Shown: positions 8,209 through 17,198, numbered from the stretch's first letter. The stretch: DNA of 64,000 nt from Pseudoalteromonas sp. G4 (GCF_028875915.1 NZ_JAPEHW010000001.1:124001-188000), one strand, 5' to 3'. The notes: a model not told the origin generated them from the letters alone. Numbers and translations: made by a program.

Positions 8209-9603
8209 ATGAAAAAAGCAATAAGAGTTGGTAGCTTAATCTTTATTTTTGTATTGAATTTCGCAACTGATGCCAAGATTTTATTATCAGAAGTTTTGAT
8301 ACAGCAACATGCTTATTTTGAACTCGACAACAAGTTAAAAGTACTGGCTATCTCAGATTCGACAACGAAAGAGTCAGCGGCATCGGTAAGTTTAGTCTTT
8401 GGTCAAGCTGATGGGCCTTTTGAGTACCCTGGTTTGGCCCATGCCCATGAACATGCAATGTTTTTGGGCAGCAGAAACTTTCCAAATAGTGATGATTGGC
8501 GACGCTTCTTTAAACCTAATACCGCAAATGCATCAACACTCACTGATCTCACTCGTTATCACTTTAAAATTGAATCCGAACATTTTGATGCAGCTTTGAC
8601 TCGATTTCATGATTTATTGTTTAACCCATTATTTACACCACAGGGGGTCAAACAATCTTTGCAAGAAGTTGATGATGAGTTCCATCGTAAAAATAGCGAT
8701 TGGCGCAAGTTGCTGTCTGTGATGCAAGCTAACATCAACCCGGCACATCATTTATCGGTTTTTGGTACCGGCAATTATGAATCTTTTGGTGAGTATTCAG
8801 AGGCGAAAAGACAACTATATATCGATTTACATAAACAATACTATGTTCCTGAAAATATGGTATTGGTGGTATACCATTCAGCGTCATTAGAAGTTTTGAA
8901 AGGGCAAATTAAGCGTCTGTTTGGCGAGCAAATGGCGGGGACATTTTCGTTACCGCGTAAACATGTCCCGTTATTACTAAGTTCACAACAAAGAAATTAC
9001 ATAAAAGTAGCAAAAGGCAAGGGTAAGCCTTCACTAGATATACGCTTCGAAATCCCACCAAGGACAAACCCAGTTAATTCGCTATTGCCAGAACTGCTCC
9101 ATCACTATTTAGATATTTCCGTTGCAGAGACATTGAAACAAGCTGGACTGATTAGCAATCTTTCAATAGCTTATCAAGGTGATATGTATACTGGGATCAT
9201 GGATATATATATTCAATTAACAACGTTAGGAGATAACAATAGCCAACAAGTTATAAAGCGCGTGCTAAAAGCAATTAGATCTTTTCAAAACGATTTCAGA
9301 GCAACTCAGGTTAAAGCGTGTGACTCACTAAATCAGCGTTTTCGAGGTCAACGACAAGAGATCTGGGATTGGCTGGGTGATATCTCGAACCAACTTCGAA
9401 GTTGGCAGCACGAACATTATATTGTGATTGATTATTGTAAAACAGAGGTATCTGAATCGGACTTAGAAAATTTTGCAAGCTATATTAAAAGTAATCAGTA
9501 TCAAATTTTTCATGTGACCGGCTCTGAATTTAAAGCCGATAGTAAATCTAAATATTATCACGCAGCTTACCAAAAATTTGGACTATTTTTAGAAGTTCCA
9601 TAA
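8209..9603 (+). CDS. M16-family (insulinase-like) zinc peptidase, half-length
   Basis: 464 residues with a cleavable-looking signal sequence (MKKAIRVGSLIFIFVLNFATDA). The inverted zinc motif HxxEH is present as HAHEH (His78, Glu81, His82), within the pattern of pitrilysin/insulinase proteins (...HAMFLGSRNFPNSDDWRRFF), with a downstream QEVDDEFHRKN that can supply the third zinc ligand. Start at 8209 has AAGGA at good spacing; a GTG frame 27 bases upstream is rejected. M16A enzymes are about 950 residues in four domains; this protein ends after the second, so it resembles an M16A N-terminal half or needs a partner as M16B enzymes do. No second half is seen downstream. Periplasmic peptidase of unknown substrate. 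Confidence 0.85.
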   Translation: MKKAIRVGSLIFIFVLNFATDAKILLSEVLIQQHAYFELDNKLKVLAISDSTTKESAASVSLVFGQADGPFEYPGLAHAHEHAMFLGSRNFPNSDDWRRFFKPNTANASTLTDLTRYHFKIESEHFDAALTRFHDLLFNPLFTPQGVKQSLQEVDDEFHRKNSDWRKLLSVMQANINPAHHLSVFGTGNYESFGEYSEAKRQLYIDLHKQYYVPENMVLVVYHSASLEVLKGQIKRLFGEQMAGTFSLPRKHVPLLLSSQQRNYIKVAKGKGKPSLDIRFEIPPRTNPVNSLLPELLHHYLDISVAETLKQAGLISNLSIAYQGDMYTGIMDIYIQLTTLGDNNSQQVIKRVLKAIRSFQNDFRATQVKACDSLNQRFRGQRQEIWDWLGDISNQLRSWQHEHYIVIDYCKTEVSESDLENFASYIKSNQYQIFHVTGSEFKADSKSKYYHAAYQKFGLFLEVP

Positions 9604-10150
9604 TCGTTTTTAACATGACGTAATGATCTAAATGAATACTAGTGTGAGCGCAGTGATGTTAGATATAGAGCTTAAAACTCAAGTTTTCCGATTATCGGTA
9701 ATTGGTGTTTAAATTCAATTTTACGTTTTTTCGAAGCAAGATGATTAATTATTAGCCTTGTTTATGAAAATTTGCAACATTATAAATGGTGTTTATAATG
9801 GGTATTGTTATGGTAAATCTTGCTATTGTGCTTAGCATGTTACAATCGTTGAAAATAGATATATGGTGAAGTTAGCCAATTTAAAATAGGCAACTGTATA
9901 TAATCAATTGCCCATATATAAAGCATTTAACGCAGGATTTTTAAAATTTAGCTTGTTGGTAATAGTAATTATTATTAATAACTTAACGGGTGTTTGATGC
10001 TTTGCTTCATCATAGTGACTACTAAGGTTATCAATTAGTATTAATTTACTGAGTTTTTCATGTTTTTTAGACTCGACAGTTTAGTGAGTGAGTAAAAATC
10101 ATGTAAAATACTTAGTTCATATCTTTTCAAAAACACGTCGAGAGTTTTTT
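9604..10150. other. Long AT-rich intergenic region before acnB
   Basis: 547 bp without a recognisable gene. A 26-codon ORF (9632-9712) has no ribosome binding site. Several short AT-rich imperfect repeats occur (for example around 9777-9800), and a weak candidate -10 (TAAAAT, 10104-10109) lies about 40 bp before the acnB start. The size suggests regulated transcription or a long 5' untranslated region for acnB, but I see no specific known operator. Confidence 0.5.
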
Positions 10151-12961
10151 ATGAGTTTGTACACAGAATACATGGAAGAAATTGAGGTTCGTAAAAAAGA
10201 CCTTGGTTTAAACCCAAAGCCAATTGATAGTGCTGAGCTACTATCTGAAATCATTGCTCAAATCAAAGATACAACAAATGAGCACCGTGAAGATTCATTA
10301 AAGTTTTTCATTTACAACACGCTACCAGGTACTACCCCTGCAGCGGGTGTAAAGGCAGCATTCTTAAAAGAAATCATTCTTGGTGAAGAGAGCGTTGCTG
10401 AAATATCAGCTGAATTTGCATTTGAACTGCTTTCACACATGAAAGGCGGTCCTTCAATTGCAGTACTACTTGACCTAGCATTAGGTAACGATGAAGCAGT
10501 AGCAAAACAAGCTGCAGATGTACTTAAAACTCAAGTATTCCTATACGATGCGGATACAACTCGCTTACAAGACGCATTCAAAGCAGGTAATGCGATTGCG
10601 AAAGAAATTCTTGAAAGTTACGCAAACGCTGAGTTCTTCACAAAACTTCCTAACATTCCAGAGAAGATTGAAGTTGTAACTTACATTGCAGGTGAAGGTG
10701 ATATCTCAACTGACTTACTTTCTCCAGGTAACCAAGCGCACTCACGTGCTGACCGTGAACTTCACGGCCAATGTATGATTACACCTGAAGCACAACAAGA
10801 AATCGTTGCACTTAAAGAAAAGCACCCTAACGCGAAAGTTATGCTTATCGCAGAAAAAGGTACTATGGGTGTTGGTTCTTCACGTATGTCTGGTGTGAAC
10901 AACGTAGCACTTTGGGCGGGTGAGCAAGCAAGCCCTTACGTTCCATTTATTAACATCGCACCTGTAGTTGCTGGTACTAACGGTATCGCACCTATCTTCC
11001 TTACTACGGTAGATGTAACAGGTGGTATTGGTCTTGACCTTAAAAACTGGGTTAAGAAAGTAGACGCCGATGGTAACACAGTGACTGATGAAAATGGTGA
11101 CCCAGTACTAGAAGAAGCTTACTCAGTTGCAACGGGTACTGTGTTAACAATTGATACCCAAGCGAAGAAACTATACAACGGTGACAAAGAGTTAGTTGAT
11201 GTATCTTCTGCTTTCACACCACAAAAAGTTGAATTTATGCGTGCGGGCGGCTCTTACGCGGTTGTATTCGGTAAGAAACTTCAAACGCTAGCAGCAGAAA
11301 CACTAGGCGTTGATGCACCAGCAGTTTACGCTCCTTCAAAAGAGATTTCACACGAAGGCCAAGGTCTTACTGCTGTTGAGAAAATCTTTAACCGTAATGC
11401 AGTAGGTGTTCAATCTGAAACGCCACTTCACGCTGGTTCAAACGTACGTGTTAAAGTTAACATCGTAGGTTCGCAAGATACTACTGGTCCTATGACATGT
11501 CAGGAACTTGAAGCAATGGCTGCTTCAACGATTTCACCACTTGTAGATGGTGCTTATCAGTCTGGTTGTCACACAGCATCAGTTTGGGATGCAAAAGCGC
11601 AAGCAAACATTCCTAAACTAATGGCGTTTATGAACAAGTTTGGCCTTATCACTGCACGTGATCCAAAAGGCATCTATCACTCAATGACTGACGTAATCCA
11701 CAAAGTATTAAATGATATTACTGTGGACGACCGTGCAATCATCATCGGTGGTGACTCACACACGCGTATGTCTAAAGGTGTAGCATTCGGTGCTGACTCA
11801 GGTACAGTAGCACTTGCTTTAGCAACAGGTGAATCGGCAATGCCAATTCCTGATTCAGTTAAAGTAACGTTTAAAGGTAAAATGGCTAAGCACATGGACT
11901 TCCGTGACGTGGTACACGCAACGCAAGCACAAATGCTTAAGCAATTTGGTGGCGAGAACGTGTTCCAAGGTCGCATCATCGAAGTTCACATTGGTACGCT
12001 AATGGCTGACCAAGCGTTCACTTTCACTGACTGGACTGCAGAAATGAAAGCGAAAGCGTCAATCTGTATTTCAAACGACGAAACGCTTATCAAGTCAATT
12101 GAACTTGCTAAGAGCCGTATCCAGATCATGATCAACAAGGGTATGGAAAACGAAGCGAAGACACTTCAAGGTCTTATCGACTTAGCTGACGAGCGTATCG
12201 CCGGTATTAAGTCTGGTGAGCAACCAGCACTTGCACCAGATGATAATGCTAAGTACTACGCAGAAGTAGTAGTTAATCTTGACGAAATCGTTGAGCCAAT
12301 GATTGCTGACCCAGACGTAAACAACGATGACGTTTCTAAGCGTTACACGCACGATGTTATTCGTCCAGTTTCTTTCTACGATGGCAAGCCAGTTGATCTT
12401 GGTTTCGTTGGTTCTTGTATGGTTCACAAAGGTGACATGCAGATCATCGCACAAATGCTTCGTAACCTAGAAAAACAAAACGGTTCAATCGAGTTTAAAG
12501 CGCCACTTGTTGTTGCGCCACCAACATACAACATTGTTGATGAGCTTAAAGCTGAAGGTGATTGGGAAGTACTTGCTAAGTACGCAGGTTTTGAGTTTGA
12601 CGATGCAAATCCGAAAACAGCTGCACGTACTAAGTACGAAAACATCTTATATCTAGAACGCCCAGGCTGTAACTTATGTATGGGTAACCAAGAAAAAGCT
12701 GAACCAGGTGATACTGTTATTGCTACATCAACGCGTCTTTTCCAAGGCCGTGTTGTAGCAGATACTGCTGAGAAGAAAGGTGAATCGCTACTTGGTTCAA
12801 CACCATTAGTAGTTCTTTCAACTATTCTTGGTCGCTTCCCAACAATGGCTGAGTACACAGCAGCTGTTGAGGGCATTGACCTAACTGCGTTCACACCACT
12901 TGAAGAAGAACTAACGACTAAGTACGGTTCTGAGCAAGCAGTGCCAGTTAAAATGGTTTAA
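10151..12961 (+). CDS. acnB: Aconitate hydratase B / 2-methylisocitrate dehydratase, divergent long form
   Basis: 936 residues versus 865 for E. coli AcnB. It catalyses citrate-isocitrate isomerisation in the TCA cycle with a 4Fe-4S cluster. The N-terminal region is helical (HEAT-like), followed by the swivel domain (GTMGVGSSRMSG) and catalytic domains with GSQDTTGPMT, GGDSHTR and cluster cysteines Cys756 (VGSCMVHKG), Cys840 and Cys843 (PGCNLCMGNQ). The gap between the first and second cysteine is 84 residues compared with 59 in E. coli, and there is an extra segment around residues 300-345. The start at 10151 matches the family N-terminus (MSLYTEYMEEI). Codons are strongly C-ending and regular, as in highly expressed genes. 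Followed by a strong terminator; monocistronic. Confidence 0.95.
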   Translation: MSLYTEYMEEIEVRKKDLGLNPKPIDSAELLSEIIAQIKDTTNEHREDSLKFFIYNTLPGTTPAAGVKAAFLKEIILGEESVAEISAEFAFELLSHMKGGPSIAVLLDLALGNDEAVAKQAADVLKTQVFLYDADTTRLQDAFKAGNAIAKEILESYANAEFFTKLPNIPEKIEVVTYIAGEGDISTDLLSPGNQAHSRADRELHGQCMITPEAQQEIVALKEKHPNAKVMLIAEKGTMGVGSSRMSGVNNVALWAGEQASPYVPFINIAPVVAGTNGIAPIFLTTVDVTGGIGLDLKNWVKKVDADGNTVTDENGDPVLEEAYSVATGTVLTIDTQAKKLYNGDKELVDVSSAFTPQKVEFMRAGGSYAVVFGKKLQTLAAETLGVDAPAVYAPSKEISHEGQGLTAVEKIFNRNAVGVQSETPLHAGSNVRVKVNIVGSQDTTGPMTCQELEAMAASTISPLVDGAYQSGCHTASVWDAKAQANIPKLMAFMNKFGLITARDPKGIYHSMTDVIHKVLNDITVDDRAIIIGGDSHTRMSKGVAFGADSGTVALALATGESAMPIPDSVKVTFKGKMAKHMDFRDVVHATQAQMLKQFGGENVFQGRIIEVHIGTLMADQAFTFTDWTAEMKAKASICISNDETLIKSIELAKSRIQIMINKGMENEAKTLQGLIDLADERIAGIKSGEQPALAPDDNAKYYAEVVVNLDEIVEPMIADPDVNNDDVSKRYTHDVIRPVSFYDGKPVDLGFVGSCMVHKGDMQIIAQMLRNLEKQNGSIEFKAPLVVAPPTYNIVDELKAEGDWEVLAKYAGFEFDDANPKTAARTKYENILYLERPGCNLCMGNQEKAEPGDTVIATSTRLFQGRVVADTAEKKGESLLGSTPLVVLSTILGRFPTMAEYTAAVEGIDLTAFTPLEEELTTKYGSEQAVPVKMV

Positions 12962-12976
12962 TAAACCGATTTAACG

Positions 12977-13012
12977 AAAAAGCGCGGTAAGTTATGCTTA
13001 CCGCGCTTTTTT
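12977..13012 (+). terminator. Strong intrinsic terminator of acnB
   Basis: A 13-bp stem (AAAGCGCGGTAAG with CTTACCGCGCTTT) around a 5-base loop, followed by a T-run, 17 bases after the acnB stop codon. The A-run on the other side may let it also serve the convergent gene. Confidence 0.92.
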
Positions 13013-13063
13013 ATTTAAATGAACAACAATTCTGATAAATACAGATTTGAATAGGTTAAAAAT

Positions 13064-13531
13064 CTATTCGTGATACTTACGAATAACCGCTACTTTTCCA
13101 TTTTCAATTTCGAGCACTTCCATCATTACATTTGAATACTCAAGCGCTTGATTGTTTTGTGGGTGAATACCCTTAGCATTCGAGGTGTAGCGGATTGCGA
13201 CAGCTGAATCATTAAAAGCAAATACATTGAGTAGTTTTGAATTGTATTCAGTATGTGCACCTAAATAAAATGTCATGCCTTTTCGCATCGCTTCTTTACC
13301 ATCAGGCAAACGTGCATCATCGGTAACATAAGGTAGGTGTGAGTGACCCACATCGTCAGTAAGAAAAGCCAAATAAGCTTCAAGTTCTTTTGTTGTTGCG
13401 TTTGGTGCTTGAGAAGCAACCATCGCTTTATAGTAGTCTGTAGCAAATGTTTTAAGATCAAGTTGCTCTGCGTTTGCGAGCACATTTGGTATTGTGAACA
13501 ATGAGAGTAAACAAATAAAGAGTAAGCGCAT
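13064..13531 (-). CDS. Secreted SnoaL/NTF2-like protein
   Basis: 155 residues with a clear signal peptide (MRLLFICLLSLFTIPNVLANA). The mature part has the NTF2/SnoaL pattern: an N-terminal helix (TFATDYYKAMVA...ELEAYLAFLTDDVGHSH), then YLGAHTEYNSKLLNVFAFNDSAVAIRYTSNAKG and a final strand ending EIENGKVAVIRKYHE. The fold is used by ketosteroid isomerase-like enzymes and by ligand-binding proteins; no activity can be assigned. Start at 13531 is preferred over a frame ten codons longer because AGGA precedes it and the signal peptide begins there. Confidence 0.75.
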   Translation of the reverse strand: MRLLFICLLSLFTIPNVLANAEQLDLKTFATDYYKAMVASQAPNATTKELEAYLAFLTDDVGHSHLPYVTDDARLPDGKEAMRKGMTFYLGAHTEYNSKLLNVFAFNDSAVAIRYTSNAKGIHPQNNQALEYSNVMMEVLEIENGKVAVIRKYHE

Positions 13532-13619
13532 TTTAATTCCTGTTGATTTTATAAACATCAACTAATCTAGCGATTTAATTTTTTAAAGCCAAGGAAAATA
13601 AAGGCTTAGAATTATTTTG

Positions 13620-14066
13620 TTACATTAATCGCAAAGCAAAATAACTTACCCAATAGCAAATAATCACAGTAGATGTATGTATAATTGCTCGAATGAAAAA
13701 TGGATACTTGCTTACATCTACCTTCAATTTACTCGATACTATGACGGCTAAACTCATCACAAAAAACCAAGGTGTACAAACAAAAAAGGTGTCTTTTTTA
13801 ATTAAACTTACCGCTAAGTCATGAAGTAGCCCACTGATACTAAACGTTAAAATTAGTGCGAGAGTGTGAGGCAAAAAGTGCGTTAATGGTTTTTGAATTT
13901 TCGTAGCTAAGTAATAGCCCCAAATTGGGTTCCAATATAGCCAAAATTGTGAAAAGTTTTTCGCACCAAGGGCATTTTTGAGCATATTTGTGAGAGAACT
14001 TGATGCACCGAGTGGTACACCATTACGGCGTTTTACATATTGTCTAAGGGATAATTTTCTAGCCAT
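13620..14066 (-). CDS. Small integral membrane protein, weakly MBOAT-like
   Basis: About 148 residues with three to four hydrophobic segments. The segment NFSQFWLYWNPIWGYYLATKI followed by LTFSISGLLHDLAVSL resembles the conserved Trp-rich and histidine-containing core of membrane-bound O-acyltransferases (family proteins are about 400 residues and carry a catalytic His in a similar SGLWHG setting). Here only this piece is present, so it may be a short relative rather than a working enzyme. The start at 14066 leaves an 11-bp gap to the upstream NYN gene; a start at 14093 would overlap it. The two genes probably form an operon. Confidence 0.5.
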   Translation of the reverse strand: MARKLSLRQYVKRRNGVPLGASSSLTNMLKNALGAKNFSQFWLYWNPIWGYYLATKIQKPLTHFLPHTLALILTFSISGLLHDLAVSLIKKDTFFVCTPWFFVMSLAVIVSSKLKVDVSKYPFFIRAIIHTSTVIICYWVSYFALRLM

Positions 14067-14076
14067 TACAAGACAT

Positions 14077-14550
14077 TTAAAGTAACAATCCATTAGTAAT
14101 GGGCTGAAAACGACTCGCGCTGTAAATGAGAGACTGTGCAGTCAATTTTTCAACCCCATATACCCAGGTTTCTATACCATGTTTAGCTGCAACTTTTTGC
14201 AGTAGTAAATCGAAATCCCCATCGCCAGAGAGTAAACACACTACATCCACATTTGGGGCATGCTCTAAAACATCAATGGTAATGCCCACATCCCAATCAC
14301 CTTTTGCTGAGCCATCAGCGCGTTGGATAAAAGGTTTGAGTTTTACGTCAAAGCCAATGTGCTTAAGCGCTTTTTGAAATTTATGTTGTTGGTCATCTTG
14401 GCGTGCAATTGCGTAAGCATTGGCGAGCACAATCTCTCCTTGATTTGATAATTGTTGCCATAATTCACGGTAGTTAAATTGGCGTTGATATGCTTGGCGT
14501 GTTGTGTAGTAAATATTTTGAATATCTACAAAAAGGGCGATTTTTTTCAA
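14077..14550 (-). CDS. NYN-domain protein (LabA/DUF88-like, PIN-fold)
   Basis: 157 residues forming a single NYN domain, a PIN-like fold of RNA nucleases. Acidic residues expected at the metal site are visible: ALFVDIQNIYY (Asp at the end of strand 1), KGDWDVGITIDVLEH and CLLSGDGDFDLLLQKV. These match the LabA/DUF88 family where the second and third motifs carry the catalytic aspartates. An RNase role is a family-level inference. It is divergent from the broken dbpA gene and lies just upstream of a small membrane protein gene. Confidence 0.85.
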   Translation of the reverse strand: MKKIALFVDIQNIYYTTRQAYQRQFNYRELWQQLSNQGEIVLANAYAIARQDDQQHKFQKALKHIGFDVKLKPFIQRADGSAKGDWDVGITIDVLEHAPNVDVVCLLSGDGDFDLLLQKVAAKHGIETWVYGVEKLTAQSLIYSASRFQPITNGLLL

Positions 14551-14620
14551 AATAAGTCATCGTTTTAAGTTTTGTTTACTATAGCAAGCATCGATTGAGA
14601 GTAACAGGGTAGCGATGCTG

Positions 14621-14629
14621 TGGTATAAT
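14621..14629 (+). promoter_or_regulatory. Extended -10 promoter for dbpA
   Basis: TGGTATAAT is a perfect TATAAT with the TGn extension. No good -35 box is seen 17 bp upstream, as allowed for extended -10 promoters. It lies 29 bp before the TTG start codon. Confidence 0.65.
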
Positions 14630-14657
14630 TAGCTTTTTGAAATTTTGAGTAATCACT

Positions 14658-16008
14658 TTGTCTACAGCTTCTTGTTTCTCCCAAACGGCGTTATCGCCAG
14701 CACTTTTGGAAAACTTAACCAGTTTAGGTTATAGATCCATGACCGATATTCAGGCGCAAACCTTGCCGCTTATACTTGCAGGTAAAGATGTGATTGGGCA
14801 GGGTAAAACCGGTTCGGGTAAAACAACGCTTTCGCGTTCAAGCAGTGGTTGTGTGTCCTACTCGCGAACTAGCCGACCAAGTAGCAGTAGAGATACGAAA
14901 GCTTGCGCGCGCTATTCATAATATTAAAGTGCTTGCGTTATGTGGTGGAGCACCAATGGGGCCACAAATAGGCTCGCTTGAACATGGTGCGCACATAGTG
15001 GTGGGCACACCAGGGCGTATTGAAGAGCATTTACGAAAAGGCCGTTTAAATTTAGACGAAGTGAATACCTTTGTGCTTGATGAAGCCGACCGAATGCTTG
15101 AAATGGGCTTTGAAGAGTCTCTTAACTGTATTATTGAGCATTTACCGGCTGCTCGCCAAAACTTGCTTTTCAGTGCAACTTACCCAACTAAAATCGAGCA
15201 GTTAGCACAGCATGTGATGGTTAATCCTGAAAAAATCGTGGTTGAAGCAACACATGACCACAGCTCAATTAGCCAATATTTTTATGAAGTTGAAAATAAC
15301 GAAGCGCGCTTAGATGCGGTTAATCGTCTGTTACTTAAGTTTCAGCCAAAATCAGCCGTGGTGTTCTGTAATACAAAAAATGAATGCCAAAGTGTGTGTG
15401 ATGAATTAAGTCAGTTTGGCTTTGATAGCGCAGCGCTACACGGTGATTTAGAACAAAAAGATCGTGACCGTACCTTAGTGCGCTTTGCTAACAAGAGTTT
15501 AACTATTTTGGTTGCAACAGACGTTGCTGCGCGTGGTATCGATGTCGACCATGTTGATATGGTTATTAACTATCATATTGCCCATGACCCTGAAGTGCAT
15601 CTTCACCGTATTGGTCGTACGGGCCGTGCCGGTAATAAAGGCATTGCTTGTTCACTTATGAGCTATAAAGAATCACATAAGGTGAATGCCCTTGAAGACT
15701 ATTTAAAGATTGAAGCAATGCCCACTGATTTGCCGAGCGATGATGTGTTTGCTAACCCAATTGAACGCGCACCTAATATCACACTACAAATTGATGGTGG
15801 TAAAAAAGCAAAACTTCGCCCGGGCGATATTTTGGGAGCTCTAACTGCAAATAACGCAATTAGTGGCGATCAGATTGGCAAAATCAAAGTAACTGCAATG
15901 GCATCCTATGTTGCCGTTACCCGCAAAATAGCAAATTTAGCGGTAAAGACAATTAGCGAAGGTAAGATGAAAGGGCGCAGCTTTAGGGTACGTAAAGTTT
16001 CTAAATAA
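14658..16008 (+). pseudogene. dbpA: DbpA-type DEAD-box RNA helicase, frameshifted by an internal deletion
   Basis: The first frame (from TTG 14658; stops in frame upstream exclude an earlier start) gives the Q motif and Walker A, ending GQGKTGSGKT at about residues 48-57. The second frame, one base shifted, resumes at about 14832 with RFRVQAVVVCPTRELADQVA and then has every later motif: VLDEADRML, LLFSAT, ARGID, HRIGRTGRAG and a C-terminal DbpA RNA-binding domain (23S rRNA hairpin 92 binding in E. coli). Compared with E. coli DbpA, roughly 15-16 residues between Walker A and the Ia region are absent, so the lesion looks like a deletion of a non-multiple of three rather than a one-base slip. 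The product cannot be a working helicase unless the sequence is wrong. Confidence 0.85.
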
Positions 16009-16018
16009 TTTTTAGTAT

Positions 16019-16042
16019 GGCGATCTACTTTGTAGTATCGCC
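16019..16042. terminator. Possible bidirectional terminator hairpin
   Basis: GGCGAT with ATCGCC and an inner CTAC/GTAG form a compact hairpin in the gap between the dbpA remnant and the convergent solute-binding gene. No clear T-run follows on the plus strand; the minus strand continues into an AT-rich stretch. Moderate support. Confidence 0.45.
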
Positions 16043-16043
16043 A

Positions 16044-16775
16044 CTATAACCCATGCTTTACGTTATAGTCTTTGAGAGCTTTTCTTATTTTATCGACAAG
16101 GGCTTTGTCTGTTTTTAGTCCAAATGCCATACACCCCTCGGCATCGCTTGGTTTTTTAACTTCAAATATTTTTTCAACATCAGATGCTGGGCGCTTGAAA
16201 TGGCGCAGGTTTTCTTTCATTTCCCATTCTGTTTGCAACACTAAATCAACGCGCTCGGCAAAAAATTTACGTGTTCCAGCATAGGGGTCGCCTGTCACAT
16301 CTAAATTAACACCATTGATAAAGCCTTTGGACAACAGATATTCGTGATCACTTTCACTTTTTTCAATGGAAGTAACGTAATTACGAGCATCCTCAATGGT
16401 ATTGATATTGATATCTTTTCGTTTGGATAATTTGTAAAGGTGAACTTTAACAGGGCCAATCAGCGGGCAAATCCATTGAAACTTGTCTTCGCGGTCTTTG
16501 GTCCGGAGTATTGTATAAATAAGCGTGTTTTCATCATTAGATGTGAGGATCATCGAACGCGCCCAAGGGTAAGATGAAATGGTGTATTCGATGTTAATGC
16601 TGTCTAAAACTGCTTTTAATCGTTCAGTTGCAATGCCGGTAATTTCACCATTGTCGTTGGTGTAATTAAATGGGCGCCATTCTTCAGTCACTACATTAAG
16701 CTTGGCGACTGCGAAAGACATCTTTGCAAAGGTCAAAAATAGAAAAACTACACAGTTTAAAACAACCCGAAACAC
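16044..16775 (-). CDS. Periplasmic solute-binding protein (bacterial extracellular family 3-like)
   Basis: 243 residues with an N-terminal signal peptide (FRVVLNCVVFLFLTFAKMSFAVA). The mature protein begins LNVVTEEWRPFNYTNDNGEITGIATERLKAVLDSINIEY, the standard opening of family 3 amino-acid-type binding proteins, and contains GDPYAGTRKFFAERVDLVLQTEWEM in the second lobe. No ABC permease or ATPase gene is adjacent, so it may be an orphan receptor; many marine gammaproteobacteria carry such orphans. Start is a GTG preceded by GGAG at rather long spacing (11 bases). Ligand unknown. Confidence 0.82.
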   Translation of the reverse strand: MFRVVLNCVVFLFLTFAKMSFAVAKLNVVTEEWRPFNYTNDNGEITGIATERLKAVLDSINIEYTISSYPWARSMILTSNDENTLIYTILRTKDREDKFQWICPLIGPVKVHLYKLSKRKDININTIEDARNYVTSIEKSESDHEYLLSKGFINGVNLDVTGDPYAGTRKFFAERVDLVLQTEWEMKENLRHFKRPASDVEKIFEVKKPSDAEGCMAFGLKTDKALVDKIRKALKDYNVKHGL

Positions 16776-17014
16776 ACTAATCGCAACTCCTTAAGCAAAT
16801 GCGATTATGTAATTTTAGTACGTGATCGCATAAATAATTTCAAATTTAAGAACAATTTAATCCATTTTTAAGTTTCACTATATAACGTTGTATTAAGTTT
16901 TTAAACTAGGAAATAAATTCTTAAAAAAGAAAGTTTCAAAACTACATTAGTTGTACGTTGTAAATGATGCTATGGATTGGTTATGAGCCGATTTAAGTAA
17001 ACAGAAACAGGCAC

Positions 17015-17040
17015 TAAAAAAAGGGCTTACAGCCCTTTTA
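17015..17040 (-). terminator. Intrinsic terminator of the DUF2986 gene
   Basis: AAAGGGCT-TAC-AGCCCTTT hairpin; on the minus strand it is followed by a run of seven T, immediately after the small gene's stop codon. It may act on both strands. Confidence 0.85.
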
Positions 17041-17048
17041 TAATATAC

Positions 17049-17198
17049 TTAACTTTCAGAAGTAGCATTTTGCTCTAACGCTAACTTTTCTCGCTCAGCC
17101 TTAGATATATATTTTGGTTTATTACTCTTATGTACTTTCTCGTTGGCTTTTTTGTCTTTCTTCTTGAGCTTTTCGTAGATTTTTTTACGACGGTTCAT
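17049..17198 (-). CDS. DUF2986-like very basic small protein
   Basis: A 49-residue ORF beginning MNRRKKIYEKLKKKDKKAN and containing a KPKYISKAEREKLA segment, with about 30 percent lysine plus arginine. I recognise this as the DUF2986 family, short cytoplasmic proteins of unknown function in gammaproteobacteria. The gene is bounded by its own terminator downstream and a 60-bp gap to the EEP gene upstream, so it is probably expressed independently or as the tail of that transcript. The charge suggests a nucleic-acid or ribosome contact, which is only an inference. Confidence 0.75.
   Translation of the reverse strand: MNRRKKIYEKLKKKDKKANEKVHKSNKPKYISKAEREKLALEQNATSES

Noticed and set aside
9632-9712. 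26-codon ORF after the M16 gene
   Set aside because: No ribosome binding site, no recognisable sequence; nothing beyond chance.
10088-10150. Upstream in-frame GTG extension of acnB (21 residues)
   Set aside because: The family N-terminus starts at ATG 10151 and the extension has no similarity to AcnB.
12424-12894. 156-residue ORF on the minus strand inside acnB (and others at 11677-11979 and 12182-12454)
   Set aside because: Shadow frames of a highly expressed gene with strict codon bias; no ribosome binding site and no recognisable domains.
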